From an alpha proteobacterium 3107 (lineage in GTDB: Bacteria > Pseudomonadota > Alphaproteobacteria > Rhodobacterales > Rhodobacteraceae): a DNA stretch of 5,696 bases. Positions 1-5,649 of the stretch are shown here, one piece after another; position 1 is the stretch's first letter; each line of letters opens with the position of its first letter. The notes beneath the pieces are model-generated. The model had not been told where the DNA came from, did not search any database, and saw nothing but the letters and a program-made list of their open reading frames with translations. The DNA is taken from NCBI GenBank assembly GCA_001483205.1, contig JPPB01000026.1:1-5696 (forward strand), given 5' to 3'. A program made the translations under genes and the position numbers.

Positions 1-1113
<1,113 letters not shown>

Positions 1114-1653
1114 TCAGCGCAGTTTTCTGAGGTAGGTCCAGGTGGCCACGGTGACGCCCCGCGCCACAGAGAGGGTCTCGGCATCGCCCAGATATTCAAA
1201 CCCGGCCTTGGTCAGAACCCGCGCCGAGGCCGGATTGTCCTGAAACACCTGCGCAAAGATCGTGTCACAACCCTGCGGATTCGCGGCCAGAATCGCCTCT
1301 ACCGCTTCGGACGCCAGGCCCGTGCTCCAGAACGCCGGTGCCACCCAGTAACCGATTTCCGACTGGTTGCGGTCCATCTTGTTCAGACCAACAACCCCCA
1401 TAACCTTCGGATAGGCGGATTTCGACCCGTCCAGAACCCAGACATCTTCTGTCCGGTCCGGGGCAAGAACGCGCTCTATGAACGCCTCTGTCTCGCCCGG
1501 CGGCAACGGGTGCGGGATTGGCGATGTGCCCTCTGCCACGCGCTTGTCGGCGGTATAGACCGACATCAATGCCGCGTCCGAATGCCGCGCCGGTCTCAGC
1601 GTCAGACGTTCCGTTTCGATAACCGGCTGATCCGTGATCGTCTCGTGTTTCAT
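1114..1653 (-). CDS. GNAT-family N-acetyltransferase, RimJ/RimL-like
   Basis: Acetyl-CoA-dependent N-acetyltransferase of 179 residues, cytoplasmic, substrate unknown. The start region ETERLTLRP (residues 13-21) is typical of the RimJ/RimL (Acetyltransf_3) branch. The acetyl-CoA-binding motif A is seen as IGYWVAPAFWSTGLASEA (100-117), with W-S-T-G-L-A in place of the ideal Q/R-x-x-G-x-G/A. The downstream motif DNPASARVLTKAGFEYLG (139-156) is the usual N-x-x-S-x-x-V-L-x-K-x-G-F block. ATG at 1653 is chosen because GGGAGA lies six bases upstream and the family N-terminus begins there; the frame is open farther upstream but only as a shadow of rpmA. It sits between rpmA (143-base gap) and obgE (75-base gap) on the same strand and is probably co-transcribed with them. 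A small GNAT gene at this place is familiar in Rhodobacterales. Acetylation of a ribosomal protein is an attractive guess from context, not shown by the sequence. Confidence 0.93.
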   Translation of the reverse strand: MKHETITDQPVIETERLTLRPARHSDAALMSVYTADKRVAEGTSPIPHPLPPGETEAFIERVLAPDRTEDVWVLDGSKSAYPKVMGVVGLNKMDRNQSEIGYWVAPAFWSTGLASEAVEAILAANPQGCDTIFAQVFQDNPASARVLTKAGFEYLGDAETLSVARGVTVATWTYLRKLR

Positions 1654-1659
1654 ACGATC
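1654..1659 (-). other. Spacer between acetyltransferase start and its ribosome binding site
   Basis: Six bases separate GGGAGA (minus strand, 1660-1665) from ATG at 1653. This is a near-ideal Shine-Dalgarno arrangement; it fixes the acetyltransferase start against the longer open frame that reads back through rpmA. Confidence 0.75.
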
Positions 1660-1698
1660 TCTCCCTTCAAACACACACACCATGAACACCGGGGAACA

Positions 1699-1718
1699 GA
1701 GCGGTTGCCGATCCGCTC
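1699..1718 (-). other. Stem-loop upstream of the acetyltransferase gene
   Basis: Perfect 6-bp inverted repeat, GAGCGG at 1699-1704 and CCGCTC at 1713-1718, with an 8-nt loop. On the minus-strand transcript it lies about 45 nt before the acetyltransferase start. There is no T-run after it, so it is not a standard terminator; it may be an RNA-processing or stability element, or chance in GC-rich DNA. Confidence 0.4.
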
Positions 1719-1733
1719 CACCCGCTACATCTT

Positions 1734-1753
1734 GTCTTGCAGCGTCTTGCAGC
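1734..1753. repeat. Tandem duplication of a 10-mer
   Basis: GTCTTGCAGC occurs twice back to back (1734-1743 and 1744-1753) with no mismatch, in the spacer between rpmA and the acetyltransferase gene. The period is close to one DNA helical turn. It may be a slippage product or a pair of protein-binding half-sites; nothing else in the sequence decides this. Confidence 0.85.
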
Positions 1754-1796
1754 CCCCTCAAAACTGTCGTTGAAAGCGCCCGAATCGCGCCCCTGC

Positions 1797-2066
1797 TTAC
1801 TCTGCTGCTTCGACGGCGGGCTGAACGGATACGAAGGTCCGGCCCTTGAAGCCCTTGCGGAAGGCAACTTTGCCCGCGACCGTCGCGAACAGCGTATGAT
1901 CCTTGCCCTGGCCCACGCCTTCGCCCGGCCACCATTTGTTGCCGCGCTGACGGGCGATGATATTGCCCGGAATCACCTCCTGACCGCCGAATTTCTTGAC
2001 CCCAAGACGGCGACCGGCCGAATCGCGGCCATTTCTGGATGAACCACCTGCTTTTTTATGCGCCAT
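1797..2066 (-). CDS. rpmA: 50S ribosomal protein L27
   Basis: Large-subunit protein L27 (bL27), whose N-terminal tail reaches toward the peptidyl-transferase centre and contacts tRNA. The 89-residue product has the hallmark start [16 protein letters not shown], followed by [12 protein letters not shown] and [25 protein letters not shown] in the conserved order. The length is normal for the family. The alanine at position 2 means there is no Firmicutes-type N-terminal extension that needs protease removal. The start at 2066 is supported by GGGAGA six bases upstream (2073-2078), which overlaps the rplU stop codon by one base; only 11 bases separate the two genes, so translation is probably coupled. 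Position 21-22 reads LG-VK, and W appears twice (KWWPG) where many bacteria have KFHPG or similar; I regard this as lineage variation. Confidence 0.99.
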   Translation of the reverse strand: MAHKKAGGSSRNGRDSAGRRLGVKKFGGQEVIPGNIIARQRGNKWWPGEGVGQGKDHTLFATVAGKVAFRKGFKGRTFVSVQPAVEAAE

Positions 2067-2072
2067 GACGTT

Positions 2073-2078
2073 TCTCCC
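2073..2078 (-). promoter_or_regulatory. rpmA ribosome binding site overlapping the rplU stop
   Basis: GGGAGA on the minus strand, six bases before the rpmA ATG. Its first G is the last base of the rplU TAG codon (2078-2080), an arrangement expected for translational coupling of L21 and L27. Confidence 0.8.
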
Positions 2079-2740
2079 TAGCCTTTCCGGTCTTTCAGCA
2101 ATTCCCTGGCCTGCTCGACCCAGCCTTCGCGCTCAATCCGCCCCTTGAACGACAGTTTTTCGTCGAACGCGGCGCGGTCCGCGTCGGACCAGGCGGCAAT
2201 CTGGGCGAGGCTGGTCACCCCGGCCTCGTGCAGCTTTCTTTCGATTGCCGGGCCGACGCCCGACAGTTTTTTGAGGTCACCGGCCTCTGCGGTGGCCTCT
2301 GCGGTCACCGTGCCGGTGGTTTCCGGCGCGGCCTTGTCCGCTGCCTTGTCAGCAACGGCCCCGGCGGGTGCAACGGCCCCGGCAAACCCCGCAGTGCCTG
2401 CGCCGATTGCGGCCTTGACACCGGTCTTGTCACCGCCGGTCTCGAGGATGTCCGTGATGCGCAGAAGGGTCAGATACTGGCGATGCCCCTTGGTGCGCTT
2501 AGAGCCGTGCTTGCGGCGGCGCTTGACGAAATGGATGAGCTTTTCGCCCCTGATCTGGTCGATGACCTCGGCCTGAACCGCCGCGCCGGACAGCACCGGC
2601 GCACCGACCGCACCGCCAACCATCAGCACCTCGTTGAACTGAACCGTTTCACCCGCTTCGGCGGCCAGTTTCTCGACCCGGAGCATATCGCCCGAGCGCA
2701 CCCGATACTGCTTGCCGCCGGTCTTGAGAACCGCAAACAT
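2078..2740 (-). CDS. rplU: 50S ribosomal protein L21 with C-terminal helix-hairpin-helix extension
   Basis: Large-subunit 23S rRNA-binding protein L21 (bL21). Of 220 residues, about 1-100 are the complete L21 domain: start [22 protein letters not shown] segment at 60-67, basic [16 protein letters not shown] at 73-88 and the closing LLRITDIL. The usual protein is just over 100 residues, so the rest is an addition. Residues 101-154 are a low-complexity Ala/Gly/Thr linker. Residues 155-215 ([20 protein letters not shown]... [18 protein letters not shown]) form a helix-hairpin-helix domain of the kind found at the end of some alphaproteobacterial ribosomal and NADH dehydrogenase (NuoE) proteins. 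The start at 2740 is preferred over the ATG at 2746 and ones farther up because AAGGA lies seven bases before it but only one before the other. First gene of the rplU-rpmA-GNAT-obgE cluster, driven by the promoter at 2895-2923. Confidence 0.98.
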   Translation of the reverse strand: MFAVLKTGGKQYRVRSGDMLRVEKLAAEAGETVQFNEVLMVGGAVGAPVLSGAAVQAEVIDQIRGEKLIHFVKRRRKHGSKRTKGHRQYLTLLRITDILETGGDKTGVKAAIGAGTAGFAGAVAPAGAVADKAADKAAPETTGTVTAEATAEAGDLKKLSGVGPAIERKLHEAGVTSLAQIAAWSDADRAAFDEKLSFKGRIEREGWVEQARELLKDRKG

Positions 2741-2888
2741 CTGCATTTCCTTCGTTTCCCGCGCCCTGTGGCCCCCGGTTTCGGGTGTTGCCGCCGTCAT
2801 CTGTCGGCACCTCGGACAGCGCGCCCTTGCCGGGCGTTGCTTCAGCGTGTCATGGGGTGCAGGCGCATTCACCCGCGCACCCCGACGG
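2741..2888 (-). promoter_or_regulatory. Structured 5' leader of the rplU operon
   Basis: About 148 nt lie between the predicted transcription start (near 2888) and the rplU ATG. In order of transcription there is a 7-bp stem (2877-2883 with 2854-2860) enclosing a 3-bp inner stem, a 5-bp stem CGCCC/GGGCG (2832-2836 with 2822-2826, 5-nt loop), and a 4-bp CCCG/CGGG hairpin (2782-2785 with 2774-2777). The ribosome binding site follows. L21 leaders with autoregulatory roles are known in other phyla; whether this one binds L21 or has another role is inference. Short GC-rich hairpins also arise by chance here. Confidence 0.45.
2748..2752 (-). promoter_or_regulatory. rplU ribosome binding site that decides the start
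   Basis: AAGGA on the minus strand. It is seven bases from the ATG at 2740 (product starting MFAVLK) but only one base from the in-frame ATG at 2746, so the inner ATG is the functional start. This agrees with the conserved L21 N-terminus. Confidence 0.75.
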
Positions 2889-2894
2889 AGCGCG

Positions 2895-2923
2895 CTTATC
2901 CGCGCATCCCCGGCCAGAGTCAA
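2895..2923 (-). promoter_or_regulatory. Sigma-70-type promoter of the rplU operon
   Basis: On the minus strand, TTGACT (2918-2923) is a 5/6 match to the -35 consensus; after a spacer of exactly 17 bases, GATAAG (2895-2900) matches the -10 at four positions. The preceding bases read CTTGACT, common in alphaproteobacterial housekeeping promoters. Transcription should begin near 2888. It is the only strong promoter I find in the divergent region. Confidence 0.75.
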
Positions 2924-2950
2924 GCCTCGAATGCGGGCATTCATCGCTTT

Positions 2951-2965
2951 CCCCCGGACAGGGGG
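2951..2965. other. Perfect 5-bp inverted repeat between divergent genes
   Basis: CCCCC and GGGGG flank a 5-base loop. It lies 28 bases upstream of the rplU -35 element and 40 bases before the sulfotransferase start, so it could be a regulator site or a leader hairpin of the rightward transcript. It is short and all-GC, so chance is a real alternative. Confidence 0.35.
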
Positions 2966-2993
2966 TGCGATAGCAAGGGCATGGGATATTCAA

Positions 2994-2998
2994 AAGGA
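2994..2998 (+). promoter_or_regulatory. Ribosome binding site of the TPR-sulfotransferase gene
   Basis: AAGGA followed by six bases and ATG at 3005. An in-frame ATG at 2981 has only a poorly spaced AAGGG directly before it, so the start at 3005 is preferred. Confidence 0.7.
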
Positions 2999-3004
2999 TC
3001 AAGA

Positions 3005-5173
3005 ATGCCGCCACCTGCCGACCCGCCCCCCTCTGCGCAGATGCTCCGCGAAGCAAACGCCCTGCGACAACAGGGGAACGGACAGAAAGCGCTGGAGCTC
3101 TATACAGAGATCATCGCCCGCGACCCGACAATCGCCGAGGCGCATTTCGGGCTGGGGCAGCTTTATATGGCTGCGCTTCGCTTTGAGGCGGCAGAGCGCG
3201 CTCTGTCCCGCGCGGCGGAACTGCAACCCGGGGTGGCCGAAATCTGGCACGCTTGGGGTGAGGCGCTGATCCGCATCCACGACCCGGAGCATGACCGGCT
3301 GAAACAGGCAAAGGCGCTTTTGGGCCGGTCATCGTTGCCGACTGCGGCGCAGGCCCGGATCGGAAAGCATCTTGCCGGGAAGGCCAGACCGAAAAGGCCG
3401 GACGCGGGCAAGGTGCCCCCGCGTGACCTTCAGACCGTGATTGCCCTGCTGAACGCGCGCAAACCGGGCGAGGCGGCGGCGCTGACCCGCAGGTTGCTGA
3501 AGGCCCACCCGAATGTCGCCGCGCTGCACAGCATGATGGGGGCCGCCCTGCGCGACAGCGGCGACAGCGCGGCCGCCCTCAGCGCCTTCGGACGGGCGAT
3601 CCGGATCGACCCGGATTATTTCGAGGGCCATGTCAATTACGGCGAGGCGCTGATGGCCTGTGAACGCCTGCGCCCGGCGATTGCCCCGCTTGAGCGGGCG
3701 CGCTCGCTCTTTCCCGCGTCCGGGGCGGTGTTGACCTTGCTGGGCCGGGCCTATTCCGATCTGGGCATGACCGAACATGCCGCCGCCGCGCTTGACCGGG
3801 CAATTCGGGCCGAACCGAAATCGAAACCGGCGCTGTTGCTGCGGGCGAGGGTGGCAGAGCGCGGCAACGATTCGGGCCTGACCCTGGAACTGACGGCAAG
3901 ATGTCTTGCGCTTGGCCTGAAAACCGGGCCGGTCCACCTGTTGCGGGCCAGAGCGTTTTCGGCGCTCGGCGACACGGAGAGCGCGCTCAAATCCGTTGAT
4001 AAGGCGATTGCGCTGATGCCCGATGACGGTGATGCGCTGGGGCTTCGGGCAACGATCCTGCAAAGCATCGGCGCGTTTGCAGAGGCAGAGACGGCGTTTC
4101 GCGACGCCTTCGCGCGCGCCCCTGCCAACGGCACCAATTACCGCGTCTACGGGGCCGCCCATAAATTCACCCCCGATGACCCCCTCATCCCCCGGATGCA
4201 GGCGCTTTTCGACCAAAATACCCTGAAGGGGCGGGACAGGCAGCAACTGGGCTTTGCCCTGTCAAAGGCGATGGAGGACACCGGGCAGCATTCGCAGGTG
4301 TTCCGCTATCTTGACGCCGCCGCCCGGCAGGTGCGCGAACACTACCCGTATCGGATCGAACAGCGGCGGGATGAGATTGACCGGATGCAGGCGGTCTTTG
4401 CCGATTTTGCCCATGAGCAGGCGCGCCTGACCGCCGGCACCGATTTCGCGCCGGTTTTTGTCACCGGAATGCCGCGCTCCGGCACCACTCTGGTCGAGCA
4501 GATATTGTCGAGCCACTCCACCGTCACCGGCGCGGGGGAACTTGGCCATTTCCCGCGCGGGGCCTATAAAATGCTGTTGCCACCGGGCGGGCACCGAAAG
4601 CTCGCCGATATTTCACCGACAGAGGTCGGGGCGCTGGCAGAGGACTATCGCGCCCATGTGCAGGCGCTCCATCCGGGTGCCGGGCGGATCACCGACAAGT
4701 CGATCCAGACCTGGTTCGTCATGGGCCTTGTCTGGCTCGCCTTGCCGCGCGCCCGCATTGTTGTCGTCCGCCGCGACCCGCGCGACAACCTGCTGTCGAT
4801 CTACAAGAACGTCTTTCCCGAGGGCACCCATCTCTACAGCTATGACCTGCGCGATCTCGGCCAATACTACAGGATGTTTGTCGAAATGCTCGATTTCTGG
4901 CGCGCGATCCGGCCAGAGGGGTTTACCGAACTCCGCTATGAGGATTTGATTGCCGCGCCGGAGCCGGAAACCCGCCGCCTGCTTGCCGCCTGCAATCTGG
5001 ACTGGGAAGACGCCTGTCTGAATTTCCACCGCAACACGCGCAAGGTGGATACGCTTAGCGTCTATCAGGTGCGCCAGCCGATCTATAGATCATCGGTGGG
5101 GGCGTGGCGGCGGTATGAGAAGGAACTGCGACCGCTGTTCGACAGTTTGGGCGATCTGGCGGAACCGGGGTAG
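3005..5173 (+). CDS. TPR-repeat sulfotransferase family protein
   Basis: Predicted cytoplasmic sulfotransferase of 722 residues that transfers sulfate from PAPS to an unknown acceptor; no signal peptide or membrane segment is visible. The N-terminal half is tetratricopeptide repeats: two clear units at about 11-77, a degenerate one to 113, a basic linker (115-140), then some seven units from 141 to 374 with the usual A/G-x-x-Y/L and D-P spacing (for example 172-205 and 307-340). A helical connector (375-480, with LGFALSKAMEDTGQ) is typical of bacterial TPR-sulfotransferases. The catalytic domain follows: 5'-phosphosulfate loop VTGMPRSGTTLVEQIL (486-501), GAGELGHFPR (509-518) whose E512 may correspond to the catalytic glutamate of tyrosylprotein sulfotransferases, 3'-phosphate-binding R590 and S598 in RRDPRDNLLSIYKN, YEDL (645-648) and the end motif QPIYRSSVGAWRRYEKEL (691-708). 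All key residues are present, so it looks active. It is divergent from rplU and stands alone; its acceptor (protein, glycan or lipid) cannot be told. Confidence 0.95.
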   Translation: MPPPADPPPSAQMLREANALRQQGNGQKALELYTEIIARDPTIAEAHFGLGQLYMAALRFEAAERALSRAAELQPGVAEIWHAWGEALIRIHDPEHDRLKQAKALLGRSSLPTAAQARIGKHLAGKARPKRPDAGKVPPRDLQTVIALLNARKPGEAAALTRRLLKAHPNVAALHSMMGAALRDSGDSAAALSAFGRAIRIDPDYFEGHVNYGEALMACERLRPAIAPLERARSLFPASGAVLTLLGRAYSDLGMTEHAAAALDRAIRAEPKSKPALLLRARVAERGNDSGLTLELTARCLALGLKTGPVHLLRARAFSALGDTESALKSVDKAIALMPDDGDALGLRATILQSIGAFAEAETAFRDAFARAPANGTNYRVYGAAHKFTPDDPLIPRMQALFDQNTLKGRDRQQLGFALSKAMEDTGQHSQVFRYLDAAARQVREHYPYRIEQRRDEIDRMQAVFADFAHEQARLTAGTDFAPVFVTGMPRSGTTLVEQILSSHSTVTGAGELGHFPRGAYKMLLPPGGHRKLADISPTEVGALAEDYRAHVQALHPGAGRITDKSIQTWFVMGLVWLALPRARIVVVRRDPRDNLLSIYKNVFPEGTHLYSYDLRDLGQYYRMFVEMLDFWRAIRPEGFTELRYEDLIAAPEPETRRLLAACNLDWEDACLNFHRNTRKVDTLSVYQVRQPIYRSSVGAWRRYEKELRPLFDSLGDLAEPG

Positions 5174-5220
5174 GGGCGCTGAGTGAGACCCCCCGGTATG
5201 GCCACCCCCGGCGAAAACGG

Positions 5221-5249
5221 TTGCACCCGCGCCCCGGTCGCACTACACC
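5221..5249 (+). promoter_or_regulatory. Possible tRNA-Ser promoter
   Basis: TTGCAC (5221-5226), a 17-base spacer and TACACC (5244-5249) would start transcription near 5256, about 11 bases before the tRNA. Each hexamer matches the consensus at only three positions, so placement relative to the tRNA is the main support. The rest of the 93-base gap after the sulfotransferase stop shows no gene and no clear terminator. Confidence 0.35.
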
Positions 5250-5266
5250 GCCCCCGACCCTTCGCC

Positions 5267-5356
5267 GGAGAGGTGCCGGAGTGGTCGAACGGGGCGGTCT
5301 CGAAAACCGTTGTGCCTTTACGGGCACCCAGGGTTCGAATCCCTGTCTCTCCGCCA
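5267..5356 (+). tRNA. tRNA-Ser(CGA)
   Basis: Complete 90-nt class II tRNA. The 7-bp acceptor stem is GGAGAGG (5267-5273) with TCTCTCC (5346-5352), one G-U pair at its base. The anticodon stem GCGGT/ACCGT encloses the loop CTCGAAA (5299-5305) with anticodon CGA at 5301-5303, which reads UCG serine codons. The long variable arm characteristic of serine tRNAs has a 5-bp stem GTGCC/GGCAC (5312-5316 with 5323-5327). The T arm is CAGGG-TTCGAAT-CCCTG (5329-5345). The discriminator base is G73, as expected for serine, and CCA is encoded (5354-5356). The layout matches the Escherichia coli serine CGA tRNA closely. No duplicated 3' end is seen nearby, so there is no sign that it serves as an integration site within this window. 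Confidence 0.98.
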
Positions 5357-5400
5357 TATAGCCTGACGCCCGGGTTTTGAGTCCAGGCCCCGGCCCTGAC

Positions 5401-5454
5401 CCCGCCCGGTCGCAAGACCGACCCGCCCCCCTTTGCGGGCCGGACGCGGGTTTT
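5401..5454 (+). terminator. Probable factor-independent terminator after tRNA-Ser
   Basis: CCCGC CCGG (5401-5409) can pair with CCGG (5440-5443) and GCGGG (5446-5450), with a 2-base bulge and an inner CCCGC/GCGGG hairpin (5422-5426 with 5435-5439). TTTT follows at 5451-5454, then a pyrimidine-rich stretch. Alternatives exist: 5422-5426 may pair directly with 5446-5450, and CGGTC-GCAA-GACCG (5407-5420) is a neat competing hairpin with a GNRA-type loop. The T-run is short. Confidence 0.5.
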
Positions 5455-5467
5455 GCCTCTTTGCCGG

Positions 5468-5485
5468 AATGTAAGGGCTTACATT
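5468..5485. promoter_or_regulatory. Operator-like palindrome 1 (LacI-family type)
   Basis: AATGTAAGGGCTTACATT: two perfect 8-bp arms around a 2-base centre. The form TGTAAGSGCTTACA with a central AAG-SG-CTT is typical of operators for LacI-family sugar regulators. The regulator is not in the window. Confidence 0.75.
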
Positions 5486-5506
5486 TTCAATGAAAGCGCT
5501 TACATT
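5478..5506 (+). promoter_or_regulatory. Possible promoter embedded in the paired operators
   Basis: CTTACA (5478-5483, 4/6 to the -35 consensus) lies in the right arm of palindrome 1; after 17 bases TACATT (5501-5506, 4/6 to the -10) lies in the right arm of palindrome 2. A bound regulator would cover both elements, which fits repression. By symmetry a similar pair exists on the minus strand (CTTTCA at 5491-5496, TACATT at 5468-5473, also 17 bases), so direction is not certain. The rightward reading would serve a gene beyond the window with a leader of at least 180 nt. Confidence 0.4.
5489..5506. promoter_or_regulatory. Operator-like palindrome 2 (LacI-family type)
   Basis: AATGAAAGCGCTTACATT: the same motif with one arm mismatch and the classic central CG. 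Its start is exactly 21 bp from that of palindrome 1, two helical turns, so two dimers would bind on the same DNA face. Confidence 0.75.
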
Positions 5507-5569
5507 CATGCAGCAGCGCCCTGACAAGACCTCTGCATAAGGGTGCATCGCTTCCCAAATGTCCCGCCC

Positions 5570-5599
5570 GGCGCTTGCTGCCCAAGCAGCGCCTTGGGC
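5570..5599 (+). promoter_or_regulatory. Overlapping, mutually exclusive hairpins
   Basis: Hairpin A pairs GGCGC (5570-5574) and TGCT (5576-5579) with AGCA (5585-5588) and GCGCC (5589-5593), with one bulged T and a 5-nt loop. Hairpin B pairs GCCCAAG (5580-5586) with CTTGGGC (5593-5599), a perfect 7-bp stem with a 6-nt loop. They share bases and cannot form together. This resembles a switch or attenuator, but neither stem is followed by a T-run. Confidence 0.5.
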
Positions 5600-5602
5600 T
5601 CC

Positions 5603-5649
5603 GCCCGTTCGGCCCTGAAACGGCCCACCGGACCGTTTCCGAGACGGGC
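5603..5649 (+). other. Two-part stem-loop near the right edge
   Basis: An outer 6-bp stem GCCCGT (5603-5608) / ACGGGC (5644-5649) and an inner perfect 7-bp stem GAAACGG (5617-5623) / CCGTTTC (5633-5639) with a 9-nt loop, separated by an asymmetric internal loop. No T-run follows. It could be part of a leader RNA or of a dispersed palindromic repeat. Confidence 0.5.

Larger units (their letters stand above)
1654..1796 (-). other. Intergenic spacer rpmA to acetyltransferase
   Basis: 143 bases without a gene. Going leftward after the rpmA stop it contains a weak GCGC hairpin (1776-1790), an exact tandem duplication of a 10-mer (1734-1753), a 6-bp stem-loop (GAGCGG/CCGCTC, 1699-1718), a short AC/GT dinucleotide run (1671-1680) and then the acetyltransferase ribosome binding site. 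I found no convincing promoter and no stem followed by a T-run, so read-through from rplU-rpmA is the simplest view. The stem-loop could stabilise or separate the message segments (inference). Confidence 0.6.

Noticed and set aside
1776..1790. Possible terminator just after rpmA (GCGC stem followed by TTTC on the minus strand)
   Set aside because: The stem is only 4 bp of a self-complementary sequence and the T-run is three bases; too weak to call.
1654..1935. N-terminal extension of the acetyltransferase into rpmA
   Set aside because: That part is an out-of-frame reading of L27. The ATG at 1653 has a clear ribosome binding site and matches the family start.
2741..2944. N-terminal extensions of L21 from ATGs at 2746, 2800 or 2944
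   Set aside because: The 2746 ATG is one base from AAGGA, the 2800 ATG has no good ribosome binding site, and the 2944 ATG lies upstream of the predicted transcription start. Family L21 proteins begin at [11 protein letters not shown].
2228..3004. Plus-strand extension of the sulfotransferase frame back over rplU
   Set aside because: It runs antisense through rplU and its leader. The ATG at 3005 has a well-spaced AAGGA and the TPR fold starts just after it.
3329..4246. Minus-strand open frame of 305 codons
   Set aside because: Antisense shadow of the TPR part of the sulfotransferase gene; no recognisable domain or ribosome binding site.
5055..5548. Minus-strand open frames across the tRNA with peptides such as GFEPWVPVKAQRF and RDRDSNPGCP
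   Set aside because: These are familiar false translations of the antisense strand of a tRNA-Ser gene; the plus strand folds into a complete tRNA.
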